64,000 bases of DNA from Emiliania huxleyi CCMP1516. Its lineage: Eukaryota > Haptophyta > Isochrysidales > Noelaerhabdaceae. The stretch is from assembly GCF_000372725.1 (NCBI RefSeq), contig NW_005202428.1, positions 2,784,722 to 2,848,721 on the forward strand. The letters run 5' to 3'. The translations under genes and the position numbers were made by a program. This document shows positions 52,584 to 62,809 of this stretch, in pieces. Below the pieces are notes generated by a model. The model worked only from the letters and a program-made list of their open reading frames with translations. It did not search any database and was not told where the DNA came from. Position 1 is the stretch's first letter. Every line of letters starts with the position of its first letter.

Positions 52584-54170
52584 GATAGATAGATAGGGGA
52601 GGAGGACAGGGTCCACACCTGCACGAGCAGGATTTTGGAAGGACGATCAGGGGCACAGGTGGGGCTCTCCTGCTCCTGACAAGGGACACGACAGGCTCGC
52701 AGCGCGGTGCACGGTGGAATCCCAACTCCACTGGCTGTCGTCTCATCTCAGTCTATCGACCTTCCTCCGGCTTCTCACCGGCTGTCTCTCACTACCACTG
52801 GCACACTGACACAGGGGTGGCAGGGGCGGCGGTAGGGGCAAACACTGAAAACGTAACTTGATCGGGGCGCGGTTTTTTTTGGACTAGACTGCTCGGGGGA
52901 GGTGGGCGAGTGATTGGGTAGCTTTGGGGCCACCGAAAATAATGAGAACCGCCCCCTATATCTCGCCAAATCTCGATTTTTCGCGGGAATGGGCGCTTCT
53001 CAGCCCCGCGCGAGCTACAGTGACTCCCCAGGGCTTGTCCCGTGGCCCAAAGTGGTACCCCGAGCTCCGCCACGAGCGTGGGCAATCAGGAGACACCCAC
53101 AGTCACGGCGGGCGAGGAGTTGGGTGACGGCCAACTGTCGATTACGGCGCCTCTGGAGCCTCCTGTATCGTCGGTTCGGCTCGAAGATCGTGCCGCATCC
53201 GCATGTAAACCACCTCCGCGCCCCCGCTGGCACATGTCCGCATTGCCCGAGCCTGGGAGAAGTTCCCAGTGCCCGGAGGCTGCACAGGTCCGCGAAACGC
53301 TGGCGCTGCAGCTCCCGGCGCGCACCCCAGATTCGCGAGGAAAACAGCCGAAAACGGGTCGCGCCGCGATCGACCCTCAGCGAGCCCAGGCGAGCCTGGT
53401 AATCCCACCCGGTGGTAAGCGCACGTCCTCCGCGTAATCTAGCGCGCTGTGCAGCCCGCCAGTGCATGGCGTCGACCTGGGCCGCGACTGGTCGATCTCG
53501 CCGCGATCTCGCCATCCAATTCTCGGTCAGGTGTAGTGGATCACCTTAAAATCCTGGATTAATTCCTGAGCCCACCTGGCCCCACCAGACGGGTAGCACG
53601 AGGCGCCCGGGCCACTTTTTAGCGCCTCCCGAGCCTCCCGGCGCCTCCTGTGGCCTCCTGAACCCTCTCCCCCGCAGCCTCTCTCGGCGACGTGGGGAGC
53701 GGCTGCCGTTCACGGCTCGCACCGGCTCTTCCAGCGGCTCCACGCTTGCCGCCTGTGACGCCCGCGCCACGCACTGCCACGCGGCCGCTCGAGAGAGCGG
53801 TCGACGCCCATACTGCTGGGCGTGGCGCTCTATCGGTCGACGCTTCGGCGTCGCTGCTTGGTTGGGGACCCGTGCCTCGACGCGGCGGCGCGGCCGAGTA
53901 CGGCTCGGTGGCACAGCGCGTCGCCACGGATAAGATGCGGCCACAAGCGGCTGGGGAAGCTCCAAGAATGTTTCGTTCTACTTGCAGGAGAGGTCCAAGC
54001 AATTCTGGTGACTGCATGGCTCTTCGCGTCGAGGGATGCGTCCAAGATCGGATTGGCTTTTTTGAAAGCGCCGTGTCTTGCGGCATATTCCGGGTCATCG
54101 ATCCACGTGATGTGACAAACTAGCCGCTAGTAATGAATATGGGAATGTCATCTAGTTCAGGCAACCCGAG
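52584..54170. other. Intergenic stretch without recognised gene
   Basis: Repeat J occupies 52600-52660. The rest has open frames on both strands (for example 53692-54123 +), but none with a recognisable motif, splice pattern or low-complexity explanation. Confidence 0.4.
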
Positions 54171-54178
54171 CGACAACT

Positions 54179-55958
54179 TCACGCGCTTGGCGTGTGTGTC
54201 GTGTGTGCCTGCTGCTCAAGCGGATCATATATCCTATCCCCTCCGTTTTGTGGTAACGCGGATATGAGCATATACACAACACACATACCACGGTCCGTCT
54301 GCATCCTCGGCCATCTACCGCCGTGCCGCATCACCCTATGTCGCCGCGCGGCGGCCGCCGACGCGTCGGCGCTCGCCTGCAGCTCGGTGTACGAAGGCGC
54401 CGCCTCGGGCTCCTCCCGCGTGCGGTGCAGCGCCGAGAGCACCTTCAGGAGCGAGGCGACGGGCACCGCCGCGGCGATGTGCCGGTGTAGCGTGTGGGAG
54501 CCGTTGGCCGGGTTGTACGACGGGCCCGAGATGCCCTTGGACTTGGCGAGGCAGTTCTTCAGATAGTTCGAGAGCGCGGTCTGCCCGACGTCGTGGTCGA
54601 TGACCTCGAGCTGCACCAGCGTGCGCGTGGTGTGGGCGAGCGGCTCCGCCGCCCGAGCGGCGGCTTGACTGAGCAAGGACGGGACGAGGCCCTTGGCGAG
54701 AGCCAAGTTACGCCACTGCGGATCGTCGGTCGGAGGCTGCCATCGCTCGCGCAACTGCGCACAACACGCACACACGGCTCAGGCAGCAAGGCCGAGATAG
54801 AGCCGAGATATAGCCGAGATACAGCCGAGATATAGCCGAGGTGTAGCAGCCGCGGCGGCGGCTCAGGGGGCGGTGGGAGAGCAGGGCGGGCGCCTGCTCG
54901 TAGCGGCTCGACTGCAGCAGCACGACGTTCATCCACTGGTCGACGAGCGTCGGGACGGCGACCCACGAGCCGTCCGCGCCGCGGCCATGTAGCAGCACGA
55001 GCAGCGCCCATGCGTGCACCTCCGCCTCGCTGGGCAACGCCTTGCCCGAGGCGCACAAGATCGAGTTCCTGCGGCGCGCGCGCGGCAAGAGCTCGCCAAG
55101 GCGGGGCGAGCGCGGCCACGGCGAGGGCGGGCACGCACCGCTTCGATTCGGGCGCCCCGCGCTGCAGCGCCGCGCGCCGCTCAAGCTCGGCCTGCACGTT
55201 ATGGAGGATCTACTGGAGCTCCTCGGTCGTGACATCTGCGGCACACACGCGCAAACCTGAGACCCCCACGGGCCCGGCGGCGGCGCGGCGAGCGGGGCGC
55301 GCGCAGGGGCACACACGGGCGTCGCAAACGCGCGGGCGCAGCGCGCCTGGAGCACCAGGAAGGGTGCCACCGCCGGCGCCGTGCTCCGCGTGATCACCTG
55401 CACGCACAGGCATCGCAGATCGTCAATGTCCCGCTGTGTCCCGAGCTTGGGGCTCGCGCTCCGGCGCCACGGGCTCGACGCGAGGACTCTGGAGAGAATG
55501 TCAGAGTGAGAGTGGATGAGGTTGGAGTGGAGGCGGCAATCGCCGTGCGGGCGCGCCGGGGGCTGCAGACTCCTCCAAAGCAGCGGGACGGGGCGCGCGC
55601 GCGACCGCGGGCCGGATTTTGCGGGGGAACTCGGGGGGAGGGCGCCCCGGACACGCCCTGCACGCGGCGCGGGCTGGCGCTCACCAGGAGCGGCAGCATT
55701 TGCGGTTTTCGACTGTGGTTTTTCTTTGGACGCCATCATTCTTTTCCCTTTCAGCGGCCTCACTTGTCGCATTTGCGAGGAAAGCAAGCGCGAGCGCTGC
55801 GGCGCCGGAGTCTTTCGGTCACCATTCTGGACCATCTTAATATTTTTCAATGATTTTTGCAGGGTCTGAAAGCTGAGACTCAGCTCTTCACGCTCGGTAT
55901 GAAAGCAAGGTCCGTCCGGGGGGTCCCATTTTTCAGTATTTCCCCCTAGCGGCGGCAT
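54179..55958 (-). CDS. Unrecognised multi-exon gene
   Basis: Several frames hold coding-looking pieces in order. They are a basic N-terminus (KGKRMMASKEKPQSKTANAA near 55760), DIDDLRCLCVQVITRSTAP near 55400, ADVTTEELQ near 55220, NSILCASGKALPSEAEVHAW and VAVPTLVDQWMNVVLLQSSR at 54880-55070, then WRNLALAKGLVPSLLS to HTLHRHIAAAVPVASLLKVL at 54420-54730, ending at 54179. Introns would be short. One near 54780-54860 contains ATCTCGGC repeats like those in the exchanger introns. The helical character suggests an alpha-solenoid or scaffold, but I do not recognise the family, and exon borders are not resolved. Confidence 0.4.
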
Positions 55959-55959
55959 G

Positions 55960-56335
55960 AGTCTCCAAAATATGCCGAGAGGAGGGCGGAGTTGCGCAGA
56001 GAGGCGAGAGAAGCAGCGAGCGAGAGCAAGGGTGAAGGGATCGGCAGACGGCAGCGGCGTCTGCCGTCTCAGAACGAGGCCGAGGAGAGCGATGAGTCAG
56101 AGGATGAAGCAGCAGGAGAGAGAACGAGGACGAGAGTGGGACGACCAACGAGGTGGCATGAAGGTCGCTGCGAGAATTGGCGAGAAACTGCGAACAGAGA
56201 TAGGAAGAGGTAGACGCCCGAGGGTGGGCGAAGGCTAGCACCGCACTCCTCTCCTTAAAATCCCTGTGTGGTGGCGGCGTGCCGTCCTCCCATCCCTCCC
56301 TTGGGTTGTGTGTTTTCTTTCTTTTTGGGGGGCAC
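55960..56335 (+). mobile_element. LINE 3' fragment
   Basis: Arg-rich C-terminal coding remnant, the AAATCCCTGTGTGGTGGCGG 3' UTR, TTGGGTTGTGTGTTTTC and (CTTT)n. Family H follows (56337-56475). Confidence 0.75.
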
Positions 56336-56457
56336 GGGACTGGCGCGCACTGGCACTAACACAGGTACGGAGGTTACGGAGAAGAATTTAAACAAAACAA
56401 CTCTCTCTTACAGCAGACAGGCTCGACACAGGTGCGGACTGGCGCGTGCTAGCACTA

Positions 56458-56815
56458 TCACAGGCACACCACCGGAAAAGAAAGAAAGGAAACAGACAAC
56501 CCAAGAGAGGGATGGGAGGACGGCACGCCGCCACCACACAGGGGTTTTAAGGAGAGGAGTGCGGTGCTAGCCGTCGCCCAGCCACCCTTGGGCGTCCGCC
56601 TCTTCCTAGGAATCCTATCTCTCTTTCGCAGTCGAAAAAAGAAAGAATTTTGTAACCTCCCTCGCACGACACTGGGCACGGGACTGGCGCGCACTGTGCC
56701 TCAGCTTTGGCACTAACACAGGTACGGAGGTACGGAAAAGAAAAGAAAGAAAACAGACAACCCAAGGGAGGGATGGGAGGACGGCAGGGATTTTAAGGAG
56801 AGGAGTGTGACTACG
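56458..56815 (-). mobile_element. Two inverted LINE 3' tails with family H between
   Basis: 56475-56590 and 56740-56815 each read (GAAA)n-ACAGACAACCCAAG...GGATTTTAAGGAGAGGAG, the inverse of the LINE end. 56640-56735 is family H. Confidence 0.7.
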
Positions 56816-57164
56816 CGCCGGCGCTCGGCGCACCCAAGTCCAATCTGGAGTTGATCGTTGCTTCCCTTTCGCGAGGCGGTGCGGACTGCCGGAGGCCTCG
56901 GTCTCTCCCCTCTGCCCGTGCGACTTTCGCTAACTCCCTCGAGCGTAGATCGTCTCTCTTCGGCGCGCTCGAGCACGTTTGGCACCAAGAGGCTTTGATT
57001 CTTACGACCCTCACCCGCCAAGGCAGGTGTGCACTCTGCTAGTACTTGTGTACTCACACCACTACACTGTGGGGTGTGCCCGAGCATGATGTATGTGCGC
57101 GTCTGTGTGTGTGTGGGACAGACGTTGTTGTCCTATGCGCGGGGCTTCCCGCGGGGACCGAAGA

Positions 57165-57375
57165 CGTAACAGCAGCAGCAGCAGCAGCAGTGTGATGCGC
57201 TAGCCGTCGCCCACCCTTGGGCGTCCGCCTCTTCCTATCTCTTCGCATTCCCTCGCCGATTCTCGCTGCAACCTTCATGCCACCTCGCGGTCTTCCCACT
57301 CTCGTCGTTCTCTCTCTTGCTTGTCGCTTCTTCCTCTGTCGCTTCGCTCTCCTCTGCCTCGACGATCGTGCGACT
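57165..57375 (-). mobile_element. LINE C-terminal fragment beside a (CAG)n run
   Basis: 57165-57190 is (CAG)n. 57190-57375 is the inverse of the LINE ORF end (TTCATGCCACCTCGCGGTC). The following 57376-57770 continues in an open minus frame of unknown origin. Confidence 0.65.
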
Positions 57376-57774
57376 CTCAGGAAGGTCGGCGGAGAATTCC
57401 TTTTTGAAGATCTTCAACACTTCGAGAGAATCCCACTTCTGTTTTTTTCTTTCTTGCGCGAACTGGCACCACAAATGGCACAGCAGGAGAAAAACAGCGC
57501 ACCTCCAGAATCTGTTTTTAGGGATTTTGACCCTTTCTCGAGCACTACTGTTCTGAGGGGAGATTTTTTGTGTGTGTTGTTGTTTTGTTGATATTTTTGA
57601 AAACCAACAAGAAATCACGCCTCTCACAGTGAGATTTGTGCTCGGCAGCTTGTTCAGCCCTCAGCCGAAGCTGGGGCCGGTGGTCCGGTAGCCGAGAGAG
57701 CCCGCGTCGATGAGTTCGACGCGGTCGGGAGGCCTTTGCGGAGAGACCAGCGAGGTGACGATCGCTGTACTTCA

Positions 57775-57840
57775 TGGTGTCATCGAGGGGTCCCGTACCA
57801 TGCGGAACTGACCCTATCCAGTGCTCAAGTGCTCAAGTGT
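57775..57840 (-). repeat. Family F terminal fragment
   Basis: GGGGTCCCGTACCATGCGG then CCTATCCAGTGCTCAAGTG. 57841-58910 holds no gene I can support; family H lies at 58430-58525. Confidence 0.6.
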
Positions 57841-58915
57841 CATCAAAGTGACCGGCTGACAAGCCAGAGGTCGATACTCTGGACGACCCCATAGGATGCC
57901 ACGAATGCCTGGAGGAGAGGGAGGCGAGGCCAGAGGCAGACTCAGCTGCTCTTGGGTGATCTCGCTTTGGTGGCTGAAGGACCGCTGATCCTGTCACATT
58001 CGCGTTCCGAGTCGTGGGGGTAGAAGATTGCGGGGGGGCATCGAGTCAACACTTCCTTGTAGTACAGCGGACCGCCAGGCTCGCCGGCAGCATCCGCAGG
58101 GAGGCAGCATATCAGGCACCGGTCTTCTGGAGAGCTCAACAGCTGCAGCCGCGATGGCAGAGTCGGCCGCGGCCAAATCGCGGTAGGCTCATGCCTTCGC
58201 GGAGCGACGCGGGTCGCGCGGCGCGCGCGCGTGTGCGAAACGCGACAACAGACACCAGAGGCCAGAGGCCCAATCCCAAGACGCCTGAGCGCTGAACAAC
58301 TGAACGACCGTCGCCGCAACCGCCCGCCGCAGCAGCAGGCCCGGAGGCCCACATGGCGGTCATCAAACTGATAAGGACTCTGTTATGACTTATGTGTGTC
58401 TGAGAGATTTTTAGAAGGCAACAAGCATTTTACAATAAAGCTCCCTCGCACGACACTAGGCACGGGACTGGCGCGCACTGGCACTGACACAGGCACACAA
58501 GAATTTAAACAAGCAACTCACACACACAAGAAATCAGCTCGACTCTTTTAAAGGGTCTTTTGTGGATCTGTGATCTGTGTGAGGGTCGGCCCGCAGGCAA
58601 ATTTTGTATACCGCAGGCGGTGCCCGGTGCCGAGCGCAGGCAGTGCCCACAGGTTGGACCTTAAGAAAAGGTAGATCCCTGGGGGCGAGGCTTGGGGCGA
58701 GGGTGGTGGAGAGGGCTGTCTGTGACTGTGTCGGTGCTTTAAACCCCGTAACCCCCCGCCCCGCCGCCCGGGGCCGGGGGGCGGGCCGGATCCGTTCTGT
58801 TCTATGTTTAGCTTTAGGGATTTCGAGCTCTGCTTTCTGTGTCTTTGTGCGCCCGAGCCTGACTGTTCTTCGCCTTCCTATCACTCAATCGCGGTCTCGC
58901 CGGGGCGGCCCGTTG

Positions 58916-59759
58916 TCACGCCGCCTCGGGCTTGCCCTCTGCGCCGTCCCCCTCGATGAACAGCAGCGGGAAACAGCCGACGAGGCAGCCGATGATGATG
59001 CCGACTGCGCCCGCGCTGGCGGTGGTGAGGCGGGCCGCTCGCATCTGCTGCTGCGCGGGACTGAGGCGTGGGTTGGGCAGGACGGGGCGGAGGACGGTGT
59101 CCACGGTGCTGCCGCTCAGCTGGCCTATAGAGGAGCGCGGCCGCGCAGAGGTGCTGACCCGCTCGTGGGGACGGAGGGCACGCACACAGGCAGGTAGGAG
59201 GCAGGCAGGCAGGCAGGCGGGCAGCAGGAGGCGGCGCGCTGCTGCCTGTGGTGTCGGCGACAACGTTGCCGAGCGCGGCACACGCCAGGCCCGAGAGGCC
59301 GAGCTTCGCGCCGAGGCTCGACTCGATCGCATCGCCCGCCACGAGCATGATTGAGTTGTCCAAAAACCCAAACACAAAGCACGGCAGAGCGGACAGCAGC
59401 CCGAGCTTGCCGAGCTGTGCCCAGCTTGGCGGCCCGCTCCCGTGGCCAGACATCTGAGTCAGGAGGGTCGGTCCGCGGCGGCGCCACCACAGGGCAAACT
59501 CCTCCGCGTCAATGCTGCCGTCGCGGTCCGAGTCGGCCTCCATCGCGAGCGACCTTGCGTCGATGGGGCTCTCCGCCTCGAGACGCCGGCCAATGCTCTC
59601 GCTCAGCAGCTTGAACGAAGCGGCCGGCAGGGCCTTCACCAATGCGTCTGCATCGCTGGGATTTCGAATCGAAGACGCGTCGCTGAGCCCTCGACTTGCC
59701 GCGGCCGCGCGGCATAAGTGTTTGCACGCTGGGCGTGCGCGTGCCAGCGAGGGCAGCAT
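58916..59759 (-). CDS. EF-hand plus TMEM65-domain membrane protein
   Basis: Probably a mitochondrial inner-membrane protein of the TMEM65 family. The start chosen is ATG 59759, giving an Arg/Ala-rich presequence (MLPSLARARPACKHLCRAAA). One EF-hand loop follows (DSDRDGSIDAEEF). The TMEM65 core comes next: FGFLDNSIMLVAGDAIE, LGLSGLACAALGNVVADTTG, then across a 121-nt GC-AG intron (59245-59125, frame-verified) QLSGSTVDTVLRPVLPNPRL. The last helix is GAVGIIIGCLVGCFPLLFIE. The stop is at 58916. The intron contains a (CCTG)n run. The EF-hand in front of TMEM65 would tie the channel or transporter to calcium. Confidence 0.82.
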
Positions 59760-59879
59760 GTAGGAAGGCAGGATACCACGGTCGGGTCGCTCCCGATAGA
59801 ATTCTAATAATATGCGGGTATCTTCAAACACCCCCCCCCTCGCACCTAGCCGCCCCCATTCTCGCAAGACGTGTGAGCA

Positions 59880-60010
59880 TGAGGGGGGGGGGGGGGGTAC
59901 CCCCCTACAGGTGCCCCTGCCCAGGCCTCTGACCGAGAGGGGGGTACACCTCGCGGGAGCCAAGACTGCTCGACCGACAGGGGGGTGCCTGCCCAAGACC
60001 CAGGTAAAAC
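59880..60010. repeat. G-tract repeats with GACCGA.AGGGGGG motif
   Basis: A G14-15 run at 59883-59897, then CTGACCGAGAGGGGGGTAC and CTCGACCGACAGGGGGGTG. The same motif recurs at 61155-61350 on the other side of the broken ORF. Confidence 0.6.
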
Positions 60011-60060
60011 CCGGGTATACCCGAGAAAGTCCAGGTTTACCCGAAAAATAACGCGTCCAC

Positions 60061-60530
60061 ATGCCGCGCACGCCCTACTCCCAGGGCCCCTGCGCCAACT
60101 GCGGCGCGCACCGCCTGCTCAAGTACGCGCACCGCACCATTGTGTGCTCGCTACAAGTGCCAAAAGGCAGCATCGGCGCAGCGCCAGGCGCGGCTGGCAG
60201 GCGGCGGTGCGGACGACGCAGTCGTGCCAACATTCTGCTACAAGATCGAGGCGGTGCTCGGCATGCGCTTGTGCGACCCCGATCGGAAAGAAGCGGCGCA
60301 ACAAGCTGACTGCTGCCGACAACACTATTTGCTACCTCACGCGCGGTGAGTTTGGAGAGGATGAACACGACTCGGGTTTCACCGACACACGCTGGGTGGA
60401 GCTCGAGGAGCTGTACGAGAACTGCGGCAAGTCAAGGCTGAACAGCGCTCTCAAGAAGCACCGGAAGACAGAGCAGGAGGCTGCGGATAAAGCAATCGCT
60501 GAGTTAGAGGAGGGAGATGACGAGGCGTAG
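60061..60530 (+). pseudogene. Broken ORF, possibly chromodomain-like and transposon derived
   Basis: From ATG 60061 (MPRTPYSQGPCANCGAHRLL) the reading moves twice by +1: near 60152 after RTIVC, and near 60283 after RLCDPD. It ends at the stop at 60530. The pieces form one plausible protein: a CxxC start, KCQKAASAQRQARLAGGG, FCYKIEAVLGMRL, then ICYLTRGEFGEDEHDSGF and WVELEELYENC. The last pieces resemble the I-E-x-I-L ... YLVKW ... DTWE order of a chromodomain, though weakly. Two frame breaks suggest a dead copy. G-rich repeats flank it on both sides. Confidence 0.35.
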
Positions 60531-61154
60531 TTGGACGAATAGCAGCGAGTTGGGAATGTAGCACTTCATCGGAGTGTGGTGCGGAACGCACGAACGTGGA
60601 GGCGTGCGTAGCGGCACTGCAGCCTCAGATGGAGCGGAGTCTTCCGTCCTCCTCGTCGCCGCGTCTTCAGGGCACCACAACACCGTGCAGCGCCGGCCAA
60701 CTAGTGACGCGTCATATTTGAGGGACCCGTTCTCCACGGCAGCTGCTTGAGCATCCCCTCCCGCGCCCATGGCCTGATGCGGTGCCTCCCACTGTGCCGC
60801 TTTCTTTTCTTCTGAGAGTAGTGCTTCTTGAACAGTGAGCGTAAGGGCGGCCGCGGCGGTGTAGGGGCGGCGGCGAGCTCCCGGTTGCAAATACTCGCCT
60901 CACGGTCCAAGATGGCGGCTCGCGCCCCCAACCGTGCACCAGCGTGCCTCTCTAGTCCCGCCTGCCACCCAGATACCGAGGGTGGGGCGCACTCTTCGAC
61001 TTGGGCTATTATCTGCCACACCGGGAGGGCGGCCGCGGCGGTCGGTGGCACAGGCGACAAGTCTTCAAGGCACACAAGGGCACGACCGATATTTTGCTTG
61101 CAAAAATGCAACATTTTCTTTTCGCGGGGCTCCGCCCCCCACCCCGCCGGGGCT

Positions 61155-61370
61155 CCGCCCCCCCGGACCCTAGCTGACCGAGGGGAGGGGTCAGCTCCGC
61201 AAGCTGGCGAGGGGGCGGCGGGGCGGAACCGAGGGGGGGGTAAGCTACCGGAGGGGGGGTCAGCTGCCGCTGGCTCGGGACCGCTGAGCGACAGGGGGGT
61301 GTAGGTACCCCCCCCACCTCCACCTGGTCAGACCGTCGACCAAGAGGGGGGTCCCCAGGTGCGTGGGGGG
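61155..61370. repeat. G-tract repeats, second block
   Basis: GACCGAGGGGAGGGG, GAGCGACAGGGGGGTG and GACCAAGAGGGGGG, interspersed with GGGGCTCCGCCCCC inverted pairs at 61125-61165. Candidate G-quadruplex-forming DNA. Confidence 0.55.
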
Positions 61371-61424
61371 GGGTGCTTGAAGATGACGCGCATATAACAC
61401 CCTACCGGGTAGCGTGCCGGCCCT

Positions 61425-61640
61425 CAGCGGAGCTGGGAATAGGACCGCCGCAAGCGGCGCGGCGTGGAGCGGTTGCGCATCCCTCCGGGGCCCCCTCTGC
61501 GCCGGGGAGGCGTTGTTGGAGGCTAGGACGCAAGCGTCCGTCGCCCTTTTTCAAACTCGGGGCCCACTCCGCTACACGGTCCGACCCGAATTTGGAGGGC
61601 CTAAAAGTTTAAGGTGTTGCTGCGCAAAAGGGGTCGGACA
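61425..61640 (+). repeat. Family B, copy 3
   Basis: GAGCTGGGAATAGGACCGCC to GTTGCTGCGCAAAAGG, about 90% like 3048-3262. Confidence 0.75.
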
Positions 61641-61781
61641 CAGGGCGCAGCTCATGCTAAGAGCCAGAAGGGGAGCTAGAGAGAACGACTACCCTGTCCC
61701 GTTATTGCGTGCACCAACACCACAAAAGCTCCTCTCTCTCCTGTCCTCACTCAGGGGGGTCACAACTACCGAGTCCCTCGA

Positions 61782-62310
61782 CTAGCTGCCACGTTGCCGA
61801 CCGAGAGCGGATCTCCTCCTGCTCCGCAAGGAGGGTGGCCAAGGCTAAAGTCTTGCCGGAGCCGCCGGGCGCGTTGACGACTTGGAGAAGGTCGCCCTTG
61901 CACTTGTACTTGTAGAGATGCTCGAGGGGGTGCTTTGTGGGGCGGTGCGCAGCCAGGCCAGCAGTGAGGGGAGGCGCACCCTCACTCTCCTCGGTTGCAG
62001 AGCTCGTCGGAGGCTGCGTCACGACGGGAGGGTCGCGACAGCAGTCCTCGGGCGAGCCGACGCGCATGTCCAACCAGCGCTGGGACTCGTTGTGACGGCA
62101 GACGCCGGCTGCCTCTCCCACCTTTTTTCCTTCTTTGCCCGGTGCATGGGCTCGATCCGATTCCGCAGCGTGTCGTCCCCAGCGGCGGTGCTGCGCGGGA
62201 GGCGGCCGCGGGCACGCTGGGCTCGATCTCAGCGGCTTTCCCCTCAGTTGCTCCGAAAGCACGGATCTGGCGGACGTTCTTGGCTTCAATTTTACGAATC
62301 TTGTCAACAC
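61782..62310 (-). pseudogene. Fragment with a P-loop NTPase motif
   Basis: An open minus frame contains LLQVVNAPGGSGKTLALATL, a Walker A motif in a helicase-like setting, but it stops about 35 residues later. Nothing before it looks like a helicase. The frame is probably a remnant of a larger, possibly mobile-element, gene. Further right to 62810 there are only short frames and an Ala/Pro/Arg-coding repeat (GCCTGCGCC)n at 62585-62620. Confidence 0.3.
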
Positions 62311-62809
62311 GATCGAATGTCTGGACCAGCTGAAGGCTTGCGTCCGTCCACGGCGGACGTCACATGGTTTCTCTGCACGGTATTCGGATTTTGCTATTTG
62401 TTCGTGTGGGATTCTTTTTCGAGGTCAACCCGTCATGCGGCAGGTGGCTTGCTTTGGCTCGCTGCCACCGCGGTGGGTCACCAAGAGCTTCTCCGCGTGC
62501 GGCGTCATCACCACGCGACGCGCTCGCCACGCCTCACCCGGGCAAAAGGAACGACCGCGCGCCGCCGCCGCCCGCCTCGCCTTGCCTTGCCCCTGCGCCT
62601 GCGCCTGCGCCTGCGCCTCGCCTTGCAGCCGCGCACGCGCACACGCTCACGCCGCTCGCGTTCGCTACCGCGAAGAAACCCTCCACCCGAGTTTCGAGCC
62701 GGGAGCCAAAAGGTCCCGACTCGAACCGCGAACCGGCTCGACCACCGCCGCTGGCGGTTCTGCAAAGGCACTCAAGGGCAGTGCCTCATATAACGTGAAA
62801 TAGTGCGAG

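Noticed and set aside
61782-62310. Helicase gene based on APGGSGKT
   Set aside because: Only a Walker A motif is present; no Walker B or other helicase motifs before the stop.
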